Program-made: the position numbers and the translations under genes
NCBI GenBank assembly: GCA_017458005.1
Contig: JAFTGH010000006.1
Location: 1-64,000 of the forward strand
Direction of reading: 5' to 3'
Length of the DNA: 64,000 nucleotides
Origin: Prevotella sp.
GTDB lineage: Bacteria > Bacteroidota > Bacteroidia > Bacteroidales > Bacteroidaceae
The notes under the pieces: model-generated
The model's input: the letters and a program-made list of their open reading frames with translations, nothing else
Told to the model about the DNA's origin: nothing
Database searches by the model: none
Part shown: in pieces, positions 8,880 to 17,687 of the stretch
Layout: each line of letters starts with the position of its first letter
How positions within the stretch are numbered: the first letter of the stretch is position 1

Positions 8880-10361
8880 TTAACTCTCCTCTACAGGAAC
8901 TTCGGGAGCAGTTGGTTTCTCGACTGGCTCCGTAGGTTCTGCAGGCTCTGGTTTCTTGGGAGCGGGCTGTTCCTTGTGCTTGACAGTGCTGTCGGACTTT
9001 GCCTTTGCGGGCGCAGCCCCTGGACGCTGCCACTGCTGATGCAGGAAACGGAGGTAGGAGCCGTAGGTGTGGCTGCTATATGCCTTGAAGATATTGTTGG
9101 CAAAGAGGATGTCCGTGATCTTGTTCTCTGCTACATAGGCGATGATGTCCTTGGTGAAATAACGGGAGTCGATGACATGAACCTCCTCGAAGGAGAAGAA
9201 AAGGTAGCCTGGCAGCATGTTGCCGAAACTGTCCTTGAGGATGATGACACGACGACCGTTGTGTGTGGAGGTGCGTACCTGCGTCAGTTTGGTGTCGCCA
9301 CCCATCATCGTACAGTAGGCACCCCCGTGCCCATCCTTGAACTTAAAGAAGAAGGGAGCCGTGAAAGGCTTTCCCTCACCCGTCACTTGATAGTTCTTGT
9401 TAATGTTATAGTTGGTATAGGTCGTGGTATACTCCACCCCTTTCGGCACGTAATACACGAAGTCCTCTGGGGCGTTCTTGATGGAGATATCCTTGGAGTA
9501 GCCATACATACTTCCCACATAGCCATGTGTCACCTTGCGCTCGTAATGGGAGAGGTCCTTGAAGGGTACACCAGCCACATGGGCAAACTCTTGCGCCGCA
9601 TAATAGCCTCCGAGAGGCGACCAGTGGTGATCAGTACGCAAGTAGATATCCTCATTGGCGTGTTTTCCCAAGGTCGTATACACATCGACGGGCTTGACCC
9701 CAGGGTCGAGGTGTGCCACCACGTTACGGATGGTAGGCAACTGGCGGTTGGTGCGGCTCTTCGCCTTGTCAGGGCAATAGAACTCCACCGCCGTAGGAAT
9801 CACCATGCAGTAGACATTCACCTTATCGCCAAACACCTCCTTGTATTTATTCGCTGCCTGCGCATAGCCCACACATCCCTTAGGACCGCCGCCATACGCC
9901 ATCAAGGCACGTACCTTATCGCCCTTGCCCACGATGATGATACCCGCATTGGCTATCTTGGCGTTCTCGTCGGCATTGATATGGTTCTCGTACTCATCGA
10001 TGGTCATGCTGTCTTTGGGCTCTTCGCCCTTGGCTGTCGGCTCTTGGCTGTCTCCCCTCTCCAGTTCCATGTCACCAGCCTGGAACTTCACGTTATCCTC
10101 AGAGGGGGCAATGGCAATGAGGTCCTTGATCTGCATGCTCAGTGTCATGAACATATCACGATAAGGCTCGCTGTCGCTGAACCATGTGGACACATCATTC
10201 GTAAACGAGCCGTCGGCAAGTCGCTCCCACGAGAACTCGGGAAAGGTAGCCAACTCACGTTTCTCCAACTCTGAGACAGTGCTGCGAGGGAACGTGTCGA
10301 AGACCACGACGAAGGCGAGGAAGACGATGGCGATGACAGCGATATAGAGGTAGTGCTTCAT
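8880..10361 (-). CDS. DHHW family protein (AlgX/AlgJ-like), long form
   Basis: A 493-residue protein with one N-terminal TM/signal anchor (about 4-22). The family motif is in YLRTDHHWSPLGGYYAA, with the upstream GIIIVGKGDKVRAL strand and the C-terminal ILKDSFGNMLPGYL SGNH-like Ser/Asp segment. DHHW proteins work outside the membrane with an MBOAT protein to O-acylate a cell-surface polysaccharide. The last about 60 residues are Pro/Glu/Lys-rich and probably disordered. It ends the operon SGNH-MBOAT-DHHW-DHHW and is a diverged tandem copy of the adjacent gene. Confidence 0.85.
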   Translation of the reverse strand: MKHYLYIAVIAIVFLAFVVVFDTFPRSTVSELEKRELATFPEFSWERLADGSFTNDVSTWFSDSEPYRDMFMTLSMQIKDLIAIAPSEDNVKFQAGDMELERGDSQEPTAKGEEPKDSMTIDEYENHINADENAKIANAGIIIVGKGDKVRALMAYGGGPKGCVGYAQAANKYKEVFGDKVNVYCMVIPTAVEFYCPDKAKSRTNRQLPTIRNVVAHLDPGVKPVDVYTTLGKHANEDIYLRTDHHWSPLGGYYAAQEFAHVAGVPFKDLSHYERKVTHGYVGSMYGYSKDISIKNAPEDFVYYVPKGVEYTTTYTNYNINKNYQVTGEGKPFTAPFFFKFKDGHGGAYCTMMGGDTKLTQVRTSTHNGRRVIILKDSFGNMLPGYLFFSFEEVHVIDSRYFTKDIIAYVAENKITDILFANNIFKAYSSHTYGSYLRFLHQQWQRPGAAPAKAKSDSTVKHKEQPAPKKPEPAEPTEPVEKPTAPEVPVEES

Positions 10362-10367
10362 GACTGC

Positions 10368-11369
10368 TTATTGCTCCAGATAACGGTTATACGACTTATG
10401 GGTTGCCGCCGCATAGGCATGCCCCGCATTATTAGCGAAGAGGATATCCGTGATATCGTTCTTCTGTACGTAATGCACGATATTCTTCGTGAAATAGCGA
10501 CAGTCGACCACATGGATTTCCTCGAAGGAATGGAAGAGGTAGGCAGGGATGGCATTGCCATAACTGTCTTTCAGGATCAGGAGGCGACGCCCGTTACGGG
10601 TGGAGGTCTTCACCTTGGTGGTATTGGTGTCACCATGCATGAAAGTCATATAGGCGGCACTGCTGCCGTCCTCGTAGGTATAGAAGAAGTTACCCTCCTC
10701 GGGTTCCTTCTCGCTCACCACCTGACGATGCTTTCCCAGTTGGTAGCGGATATACGTCGTCTGGTACTCCACATCCGTCGGCACGTAATAGACAAAGTCC
10801 TCCGGCGCGTTCTTCACCGCCGCATCACGGGAGAAACGGTACATCGTCCCCACATAGTCATGGATGACATGCTTCTCGTATGTCGAGAGGTCGGCGAAAG
10901 GCAGTCCTGCTGTCGCGGCGAACTGCTGTGCCGCATAGTAGGCACCCAAGGGAGCCCAGTGGTGATCCGTGCGGGAATAGATGTCTTCATCGGCATGACT
11001 TGCCATCGTGTCAAACAGGTCGATGACCTTCACGGAGTCGGAGAGGTGAGCATAGATGTTACGTACTGTGGCACACTGGTCTTTCGTCCACTCCTTTGCC
11101 TCCTCGGGGCAGTAGATAGCCACTGCCGTGGGGATAATCATACAATACACGTTGACATCCTTTCCGAAGGTACGCTTGTATCTGTTGACAGCATCCGCAT
11201 AGCCCAGTCCACCATCCAACGCGCCACGGAAGGGCTCAAAGGCACGCACCTTCTCCCCACTGCCTACGATGATGATGCCAGAACGGGTCAGGCGAGCCTG
11301 CTCGGCAAAGACTCCCAAGGGGAGCATCCATATCAATAAAAGGTAATATAGTCTCTTGTTCATGTTCAT
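10368..11369 (-). CDS. DHHW family protein (AlgX/AlgJ-like), short form
   Basis: A 333-residue secreted protein with a signal peptide (about 1-22, ending in FAEQA). The motif YSRTDHHWAPLGAYYAA lies near residue 137 and ILKDSYGNAIPAYL near 265. It lacks the N-terminal spacer and C-terminal tail of its neighbour but aligns with that protein's core, so the pair arose by tandem duplication. It starts 2 bp downstream of the MBOAT stop, which implies cotranslation. The expected role is acyl transfer to an exported glycan with the MBOAT protein. Confidence 0.85.
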   Translation of the reverse strand: MNMNKRLYYLLLIWMLPLGVFAEQARLTRSGIIIVGSGEKVRAFEPFRGALDGGLGYADAVNRYKRTFGKDVNVYCMIIPTAVAIYCPEEAKEWTKDQCATVRNIYAHLSDSVKVIDLFDTMASHADEDIYSRTDHHWAPLGAYYAAQQFAATAGLPFADLSTYEKHVIHDYVGTMYRFSRDAAVKNAPEDFVYYVPTDVEYQTTYIRYQLGKHRQVVSEKEPEEGNFFYTYEDGSSAAYMTFMHGDTNTTKVKTSTRNGRRLLILKDSYGNAIPAYLFHSFEEIHVVDCRYFTKNIVHYVQKNDITDILFANNAGHAYAAATHKSYNRYLEQ

Positions 11370-11371
11370 CT

Positions 11372-12814
11372 TTAGAATCTTGTGTAAATAAACGCATTAT
11401 TGGTGGCTCCTACCAACAGGGCGGTACTGAGTATCAGGATCGCTACTGAGAGGATGATGCGTGTGGCCGAGACCACGACGGACTTCATGGAGGAGTCTCC
11501 CAGCAAGCGGTCTGTCCACTCCCCGACGGTCGTACGAATCGGCAGACAGAAGAAGATGGCAACCACCCAGAGCCAGAAGTTATCCAGCAGGGCACTCTCG
11601 TCGACGAAATCGAAGTGGGAGGCGCCATTGCCGAAGAACGACTGGAAGAACACCACCATCTGATTGAAGTCGTCGAAATAGAAGATGCCCCAGCCTGCGA
11701 TGACCAGCAGCATGCTATAGATATGCAGGAACACGGCGGGAATCCTCTCATGGACTCGCAGCAGCGTGTATTTCTCTATCATCACGATCAGTCCGAAGTA
11801 GACACCCCAGATGATGAAGTTCCAACTGGCACCATGCCACATACCCGTCAGGAACCATACCACGAGGATGTTCACTGCCTGATGGCGGCGATTACCGCCC
11901 AAGGGGATATAGACATAGTCACGGAAGAAACTACCCAACGAGATATGCCACCTGCGCCAGAAGTCCGTGATGGAGTTACAACAATAGGGATGGCGGAAGT
12001 TCTCGTTGAAATGGAAGCCCAGACAACGTCCCAGTCCTATCGCCATATCGGAGTAACCAGAGAAGTCGAAGTATATCTGCAGGGTGAAGGCGACAATACC
12101 TATCCATGCCCCTGCCGTCGTCAGCGAGTTGAGCCCGTTGACCAGAAACTGGTCGGAGATCTCCGACAACTGGTTAGCGATGATGACCTTCTTACCCAAT
12201 CCCAACAGGAAGCGGTAGATGCCATCGGCAAAATCTTCCACAGTCACCTTGCGATGGTGTATCTCCTCTGCCACGGTGCCGTAGCGCACGATAGGTCCCG
12301 CGATGAGTTGCGGGAACATGGAGATATACAGCAGGAGGTCGACGAAGCGACGCTGTACTGGTGACTCCTTCCGATAGACATCTATCAGGTAGGAGATAGA
12401 CTGGAAGGTATAGAAACTGATACCTATCGGCAGGGCTATCGTCGGCACAGCGACCTCTATGCCGAGGTCACAGAGTTGTTGGGCAAGGAAACCCAAGTAT
12501 TTGAAAGTACCTAGGATAGCAATGTTGGCTATCAAGCCAATGACCAGGGCGAGTTGACGGTGCCGCTCCTCCCTGTTGATCCACAATCCTATGAGGTAGT
12601 TGACCAACACACAGAAGAGCATGAGGAACACATAGACGGGTTCTCCCCACGCATAGAAAATCAGAGAGAAGCAAACCAGCACCAGGTTCTTGGCACGGTT
12701 GCTGCGTGTCCCCTCGCCAGAGAGCATTTGGCGGTCGACCCATGTCGCCACGAGGTAACTCAACAGGAACGCTGGGAGGAAGACGAAGAGGAAAAACAAA
12801 TTCGAGAATACCAT
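11372..12814 (-). CDS. MBOAT family membrane-bound O-acyltransferase (AlgI-like)
   Basis: A 480-residue polytopic membrane protein of usual AlgI length. It shows the signature FWRRWHISLGSFFRDYVYIPLGGNRR region and the catalytic His in GMWHGASWNFIIWG, plus PQLIAGPIVRY in the middle. AlgI-type enzymes pass acyl groups across the inner membrane to DHHW/SGNH partners that modify extracellular polysaccharide or cell-wall glycan. Flanking SGNH hydrolase and two DHHW genes, with gaps of 2-9 bp, form a complete acylation operon. The acceptor glycan is not encoded here. Confidence 0.93.
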   Translation of the reverse strand: MVFSNLFFLFVFLPAFLLSYLVATWVDRQMLSGEGTRSNRAKNLVLVCFSLIFYAWGEPVYVFLMLFCVLVNYLIGLWINREERHRQLALVIGLIANIAILGTFKYLGFLAQQLCDLGIEVAVPTIALPIGISFYTFQSISYLIDVYRKESPVQRRFVDLLLYISMFPQLIAGPIVRYGTVAEEIHHRKVTVEDFADGIYRFLLGLGKKVIIANQLSEISDQFLVNGLNSLTTAGAWIGIVAFTLQIYFDFSGYSDMAIGLGRCLGFHFNENFRHPYCCNSITDFWRRWHISLGSFFRDYVYIPLGGNRRHQAVNILVVWFLTGMWHGASWNFIIWGVYFGLIVMIEKYTLLRVHERIPAVFLHIYSMLLVIAGWGIFYFDDFNQMVVFFQSFFGNGASHFDFVDESALLDNFWLWVVAIFFCLPIRTTVGEWTDRLLGDSSMKSVVVSATRIILSVAILILSTALLVGATNNAFIYTRF

Positions 12815-12823
12815 GATGCTGTC

Positions 12824-13615
12824 TTATTGCTGCACGATAGCCTTAACTTGTTCGTAGATATATTTCCCCAGCACTTTCGCTCCCTTGACAGTGGTATGCA
12901 CGCCGTCTTTGGAGAAACCCGCTGGTATGATGTCAGGACCATAGAACACATCGAAGGCTTCTGTCAGGGGGATATAAGCCTGTCGCATCTCCATGGCGCA
13001 CCCTGCGATATAGTTGCCTACCATGACTTGGTCGTCCACACTGTTCTTGTTGTTCTGGGGAGGGGTGACGAGAATAATCCTCGCCTCAGGGAATGCCGTC
13101 CTCAATAATTCCATGTCATAGCACACACACTGGGTCAGTTGTGTGAGTCCTGAGGGCTTGTAATGGGCGATGCTCTTCACAGGCGGAAGATAGATGTCAC
13201 TGGATCTCAGGTGCAGACAGTCAGGACGCTTGTCGGAAAACCACAGGTCGTTGGTGCCTGCCATGATGATAATGAGGTCGGGGGCGACTTGCTTTCCTGC
13301 CTCCACCGCCTCTTTCAGACGGTTGACCTGGTTGTAGATAACGTTATTATCGCTGATGACTCCCACATTCTCCTTCGTGTCATAGACGGTCTGAGGAGTA
13401 TGTGTCCATGTCGCCCCACTACGGGCATAACTACGGCATGACTTAGGTTTCGCAAAATCCTTAAACCATTTGTTCCATCCTTGGGGCTTGTCGCAGGCGT
13501 CACCACCAAGGAACGTGTTGGAGTCGCCCAACAAGACGATATGGTAGGGCAACTGTGCAGAAGCAGTCAGACACAGGGAGAAAGCCAACCACAATAGTAA
13601 TCCTATTCTTTTCAT
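12824..13615 (-). CDS. Secreted SGNH/GDSL-type hydrolase
   Basis: A 263-residue protein with a signal peptide ending ASAQ. SGNH blocks: I with the nucleophile in LLGDSNTF, III in MAGTNDLWF, and V in DGVHTTVKG, giving the Ser-Asp-His set. ATG at 13615 is preferred over an upstream TTG. It is the first gene of the acylation operon, 9 bp before the MBOAT gene, behind a good promoter at 13643-13673. It probably acts as an esterase or acyltransferase on the acylated glycan. Confidence 0.85.
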   Translation of the reverse strand: MKRIGLLLWLAFSLCLTASAQLPYHIVLLGDSNTFLGGDACDKPQGWNKWFKDFAKPKSCRSYARSGATWTHTPQTVYDTKENVGVISDNNVIYNQVNRLKEAVEAGKQVAPDLIIIMAGTNDLWFSDKRPDCLHLRSSDIYLPPVKSIAHYKPSGLTQLTQCVCYDMELLRTAFPEARIILVTPPQNNKNSVDDQVMVGNYIAGCAMEMRQAYIPLTEAFDVFYGPDIIPAGFSKDGVHTTVKGAKVLGKYIYEQVKAIVQQ

Positions 13616-13642
13616 TATCAATACAATACTTTATCTGGGGTG

Positions 13643-13673
13643 CAAAGGTACAAATAAGTAAGGGAAGAACAAA
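13643..13673 (-). promoter_or_regulatory. Promoter of the acylation operon
   Basis: On the minus strand, -7 TACCTTTG (complement of 13643-13650) and -33 TTTG (complement of 13670-13673) have a 19-nt spacer, about 28 nt before the SGNH start codon. Confidence 0.6.
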
Positions 13674-13688
13674 ATAAAAACAGGATTT

Positions 13689-14519
13689 TTATCGCTCATT
13701 ATCCAACTCCCGCTCCAACTGGTCAGTGCGATGCTGGAACTCGCGATAGGCGTTCGACAGGTCGCTCTTGGTGATGTCAATCGTCGTATTCACGGGTCGC
13801 CAAGGGTCTCTGAGCGTATGCTGGAACAGCCACTCATAGGTCTTGCTGGTATAGAAATAGCGTGCCAAGGCACCATGCGAGGCACCAGGCAACCAGTCGT
13901 AACGCAGTCTACTGGTGATTCCTAAGGTCTTCATACCCGTCACCACTTTCTGCGACTCATGGACGGACACCGCACGGTCGGCAGTGCCATGGACAATCCA
14001 CAGGGGCAGTTCACCCAGTCCGCGATAGTCTTTCAGCGTACTTCCCCCACAGAGGGCGATGGCAGCGGCAATCTTCTCTGGATAGGTGCCAGCGAAGTCG
14101 AGGGTGCCATAACCGCCCAGGCTCATGCCCAGCACATAGACTCTTGACTCATCGAAGACGTAGTTTCTCTTCATCCACTCCAGGATCTCATTCAACTTAT
14201 GAGGATTCCACCATCCACCAGGATTCTGGGGTGCCACGATCAAGGCAGGTATCATGAGTCCTATCTTCGCAGCGTCGATGCAGCCATAGCGCAACACCCT
14301 GTTAAGGTCGTGTCCGCAGAGACTTGCCCCATGCAGGAAGATGATCAAGGGTGTCGTCTCTTGGGTATAGTAATACTCTTCCGGGGTATATACCCAGAAG
14401 TTATAATTGCCCTTGATGACATTCTTCTTTGCCGACAGCAGGTCATACTGGGCGGAAGCCGTAAAGGGTAAAGAGGTGAAAAGGTAAAAAGGTAAAAAGA
14501 GTATCAGGAATTTTCTCAT
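13689..14519 (-). CDS. Exported alpha/beta hydrolase (esterase/peptidase-like)
   Basis: A 276-residue protein with a signal peptide (SLPFTASAQ). Alpha/beta hydrolase fold: oxyanion segment FLHGASLCG, nucleophile Ser in GMSLGGYG, acid in WIVHGTADRAV and His in GASHGALARYF. It resembles dienelactone-hydrolase or phospholipase/carboxylesterase-like exported esterases of Bacteroidota. Its ATG overlaps the stop of the beta-propeller gene by 4 bp (ATGA), so it belongs to the RlpA operon. A close paralogue lies at 30066-30845. Confidence 0.85.
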   Translation of the reverse strand: MRKFLILFLPFYLFTSLPFTASAQYDLLSAKKNVIKGNYNFWVYTPEEYYYTQETTPLIIFLHGASLCGHDLNRVLRYGCIDAAKIGLMIPALIVAPQNPGGWWNPHKLNEILEWMKRNYVFDESRVYVLGMSLGGYGTLDFAGTYPEKIAAAIALCGGSTLKDYRGLGELPLWIVHGTADRAVSVHESQKVVTGMKTLGITSRLRYDWLPGASHGALARYFYTSKTYEWLFQHTLRDPWRPVNTTIDITKSDLSNAYREFQHRTDQLERELDNER

Positions 14520-16078
14520 TGGATGACGAATTTATAGATTTTAGTACCACGACAGCCTACCACCGCCGTATTGCCGATGGCGATAGGTGACGACTCGAAG
14601 TTAAAGCCGATGGTCTTCTTGCATACGATCTCACCCGTCTTACCACGGATGATGCGGATGATACCAGAGGCATCGCCAGCGAAGACAAACAACTCGTTTT
14701 TCTCATTATAGAAGGGGATGGGCGACGACCAAGCGAACTGTCCGTAGGGGACGGTATACAGGATCTTTCCATCTTTCGTGCTGAAGGCGGTCAACTCTCC
14801 TGCGGACTTTGCGGCACCGTTGCGACAGATATTGGCGAAGATGATGTCCTTACAGTCGCCATCACCCAGCAGCGGACTGGCATACATACCGCCGTCGAGG
14901 GTCTTTCCTGGCAGGTTGATACGACGACAAGGGATATTCTGCTCCCATACTCGTTGCCCGTTCAGTCCGTTCAGTTTGATGAAATGGCAGATGCCCGAAT
15001 CACCTTGCTTGTCGACCTCACAGGCGGTATATAGGTAAGGTACGCCGCCTTCCTCCCTGCACACCATCGTACCGTCGGAGTCGTCGTGGTTGTCGTAATA
15101 CCACACAGGCTTCAACGTATTGAGGTTGATGCAGATGACATTTCCCTTGTTATCAGAGAAATAGCCGTAGTTACGATAGACGCACAGACTCGACTCGATG
15201 CCAGGCGCCATGCCATTCACACGGTAGCGCATCACACTGATACGGCGCAAGGAGCCTTGACTGCGCTCATATTTGTAGACACTGCCGTTCTCACCACACC
15301 AGAACAGATAGCCGCCTGCCACAATGGCATTGGAGTCGAAGGCGTTCCACCCTCGCCATGCCTTAGGGTCAGGACCAAAAAAGAAGGTGCGCTGGTGCTT
15401 CAGGAGGTCGAAAGCCTGATGCCCGAAAGGTCCTGGCTGACGGGGTACACCCTGTCCGACATACAGGTTATAGTATTCCGGGTCGAGCGACATGGTGCCT
15501 TTCACCACATTGCCTAAGTCCAGAGGCTCACGCGAAGCCTTGCCCGTCTGGTAGTTGATGAAATACGCCTTGCCGCAGAGGGAGCCCACCATGATCTCCT
15601 CGTTGCCGAAATCAGCAGTCAGCCCAGGCGACTGTCTCTTGAACATCTCCACTTGCTCCTTGCTCCATTTCGCATAAAGCGGCTGTCCCGTCCAGCCAGA
15701 GCCTCCTCCCCATGTGCCGAAACGGGTATGGGTGGTGTCATAGGCGGTATTGAACTCCCAGGCGATCTCCACATCATGTGGCGTGCCCTTCACACGACCT
15801 CCGAAACTGGCGTTACGCAGCAGGTTCTTGCGAAACACGAAGACACCATCGCTTTTCTCGTAACGGTCGTCCAAGTCCTTCAAGGGAGTAGCCACCGAGT
15901 CCTCGTCCTCCACTACATACTTCACCTGCTCGACAGAGGCGTAAGCCGTGTCAGGGAGGAATAATTGCTCGATGGGAACTTCTGTCTCTGTAGAGTCAAC
16001 AGCCTCCGCCTCTTGGGTTTTATGTCCTGTGCATCCTGCCATTACTAGTAGGCAAGTGGCAATAAATATCTGTTTCAT
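14516..16078 (-). CDS. PQQ-like beta-propeller lipoprotein
   Basis: A 520-residue protein starting at the ATG at 16078, which gives a lipoprotein signal with lipobox VMAGC. The rest contains repeated beta-propeller blades (GKAYFINYQTGKASRE, GYFSDNKGNVICINLNTLKPVW, GDASGIIRIIRGKTGEIV) of the PQQ-binding-like/WD type. No PQQ-dehydrogenase catalytic residues were recognised, so a binding or scaffold role is more likely. It is translationally coupled to RlpA upstream (ATGA overlap) and the alpha/beta hydrolase downstream. Confidence 0.85.
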   Translation of the reverse strand: MKQIFIATCLLVMAGCTGHKTQEAEAVDSTETEVPIEQLFLPDTAYASVEQVKYVVEDEDSVATPLKDLDDRYEKSDGVFVFRKNLLRNASFGGRVKGTPHDVEIAWEFNTAYDTTHTRFGTWGGGSGWTGQPLYAKWSKEQVEMFKRQSPGLTADFGNEEIMVGSLCGKAYFINYQTGKASREPLDLGNVVKGTMSLDPEYYNLYVGQGVPRQPGPFGHQAFDLLKHQRTFFFGPDPKAWRGWNAFDSNAIVAGGYLFWCGENGSVYKYERSQGSLRRISVMRYRVNGMAPGIESSLCVYRNYGYFSDNKGNVICINLNTLKPVWYYDNHDDSDGTMVCREEGGVPYLYTACEVDKQGDSGICHFIKLNGLNGQRVWEQNIPCRRINLPGKTLDGGMYASPLLGDGDCKDIIFANICRNGAAKSAGELTAFSTKDGKILYTVPYGQFAWSSPIPFYNEKNELFVFAGDASGIIRIIRGKTGEIVCKKTIGFNFESSPIAIGNTAVVGCRGTKIYKFVIQ

Positions 16079-16560
16079 GGATGTTGTTGTTTTTGGTTCG
16101 TAATCACGGAGTCCTGCCATTGCGGGATGATAGACTCGCCTTTCGTCGCCTCCAGTTCTATCTCAGGAATCTCCTCAGGCTCAGGAGCGTATGGTATCTC
16201 CGTCGGCTTCTTATAGACAGAGACCTCCACCACGGCGACACCTTGTGAGAGGATACCTAACTCACGGGCGGCACGGATCGAGAGGTCGATGATACGTCCT
16301 CTCACGTAGGGACCACGGTCGATGACCTTCACCACCACCTCTTTGCCGTTGGCTGGGTTTTTCACCAAGAGGAGTGTTCCGAACTTATGCGTCTTATGGG
16401 CACATACCAGACTATCGTTATACAACCTTTCCCCGCTTGCAGTTTTCCTGCCGTCCCACTTACGGGTATAGAAGGTTGCCTTGCCCCTCTGCTGGGCTTT
16501 CGTCGTCATACTGCCACCAGTCAATAGGAGGAGTAAAATGAAGAATATACGATATGTCAT
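16075..16560 (-). CDS. rlpA: RlpA-like septal-ring/lytic transglycosylase-type protein
   Basis: A 161-residue exported protein starting at the ATG at 16560, with a signal peptide ending TTKAQ. The double-psi beta-barrel motif is intact: GKATFYTRKWDGRKTASGE, then HKTHKFGTLLLVKN and VVKVIDRGPYVRGRIIDLS. RlpA proteins cleave peptidoglycan strands lacking stem peptides or bind them at the septum. No SPOR domain is present, making this a short form. It is first in an operon with the propeller lipoprotein and esterase. Confidence 0.85.
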   Translation of the reverse strand: MTYRIFFILLLLLTGGSMTTKAQQRGKATFYTRKWDGRKTASGERLYNDSLVCAHKTHKFGTLLLVKNPANGKEVVVKVIDRGPYVRGRIIDLSIRAARELGILSQGVAVVEVSVYKKPTEIPYAPEPEEIPEIELEATKGESIIPQWQDSVITNQKQQHP

Positions 16561-16585
16561 AGGCTCATGAATTGGTTCCAAAAGG

Positions 16586-16593
16586 CAAAGGTA
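16586..16593 (-). promoter_or_regulatory. -7 box of the rlpA operon
   Basis: The complement of 16586-16593 reads TACCTTTG, 25 nt before the rlpA start. A -33 match at standard spacing is not clear. Confidence 0.4.
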
Positions 16594-16670
16594 AACAAAA
16601 AATTGCAAAACACCTTGGTATTTTGCAATTTAGCGCAATTGTTAGCAAATTTTCAGAAACAAAGAGATGA

Positions 16671-17687
16671 CTATCCTTCTTTTACCGCTTCCGCAAAAGC
16701 GGCTTCCTCTGCCTCTGCGATGATCTCCTCGCGAGTCTTCTCACGAGGTGTTGCCGTAATATCGTCAAGGGAGAACTCGTCATTGTCTTTTGCTGTTGGC
16801 GCTGGGCGCTCAGCAACAGGCTCTTGCGTTTCTGCGACAGCATCTTGTGCTTCTGCGGCAGGCTCCACGATCTCGTCAGGCACACTGACGGGCTCCTCCT
16901 CCATCTTAGTGCGGTTAGCCTTTGCCGCAAAGATGGCATCAATAAACTGGGGCTCACGGCGCAGTCGCTGGAGTGTCTCCTTGCAGGCTATCTGCTGGCT
17001 CTCCTTCTTCGAATAGCCTTTGCCGGAACAGCCCTCCACACCTTCAAGGAACATCTGGAAGACGAAGACGGGACTGTTGTTCTCGTCGACCGACTGCTCC
17101 AACTGTCGGAACTCCAGGTTGACACGGTTCTTCTGGCTCCACTCCAAGAGTTTCGACTTGAAGTTTACCTCCTTGTAAGCCATCTTGTCGAGGTTGATGA
17201 GTTGGCTCAGGATGCGCTTCTCCATGAATTTCATGCAGGCAGCATAACCACGATCAAGATATATCGCACCCACCAACGCCTCAAAGGCATTGCCTCCCAT
17301 ATAACTATTGTGCGATGTAGCCTGACCTGATGTGGTGACCATCTGGGTGATGCCCATCTCCTTGGCGAGTTTTCCCAACGTCTCACGTTGTACGAGTTTA
17401 GAGCGGGCATTGGTGAGGAATCCCTCACGCTTGCCTTCGAAATGGCGGAAGACGATATCGCCTACGACAGCATCGAGCACGGCATCGCCCAGGAACTCCA
17501 GCCGCTCGTTATTCAGAGGGCGCCCTTTCTCGTTGCGCTTTCTGACGCTCTTGTGCATCAGTGCCTGCTTGTACAACTGGATATTACGAGGGTAGAAACC
17601 AAGGATATGGTATAAAGAAGAATAAAGCCCCTTCTCCTTGCGGAAAGGGAGCCTTATTCTATCGATAAAGTTCGAGTTATTCAGCAT
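16671..17687 (-). CDS. rnc: Ribonuclease III
   Basis: A 338-residue enzyme cleaving double-stranded RNA in rRNA and mRNA processing. The RNase III signature NERLEFLGDAVLDAVVGD is present, followed by the second acidic site in ALVGAIYLDRGY, then a dsRNA-binding domain at about 205-275 (ESQQIACKETLQRL). The last about 65 residues form an acidic, Ala/Glu-rich extension absent from E. coli RNase III. ATG at 17687 is preferred because MLNN-xx-IDRIRL matches the family N-terminus. It overlaps the fabF stop, following the conserved acpP-fabF-rnc order of Bacteroidota. Confidence 0.95.
   Translation of the reverse strand: MLNNSNFIDRIRLPFRKEKGLYSSLYHILGFYPRNIQLYKQALMHKSVRKRNEKGRPLNNERLEFLGDAVLDAVVGDIVFRHFEGKREGFLTNARSKLVQRETLGKLAKEMGITQMVTTSGQATSHNSYMGGNAFEALVGAIYLDRGYAACMKFMEKRILSQLINLDKMAYKEVNFKSKLLEWSQKNRVNLEFRQLEQSVDENNSPVFVFQMFLEGVEGCSGKGYSKKESQQIACKETLQRLRREPQFIDAIFAAKANRTKMEEEPVSVPDEIVEPAAEAQDAVAETQEPVAERPAPTAKDNDEFSLDDITATPREKTREEIIAEAEEAAFAEAVKEG

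Noticed and set aside
8976-11339. Long plus-strand open frames (432 and 328 codons) across 8976-10274 and 10353-11339
   Set aside because: They are antisense to the two DHHW genes, have no recognisable domains and show His/Val/Ile-rich composition typical of the complement of real coding sequence. Both sit opposite paralogous genes, which explains their similarity.
11615-12364. 249-codon frame opposite the MBOAT gene
   Set aside because: Antisense shadow; the MBOAT frame contains all family motifs.
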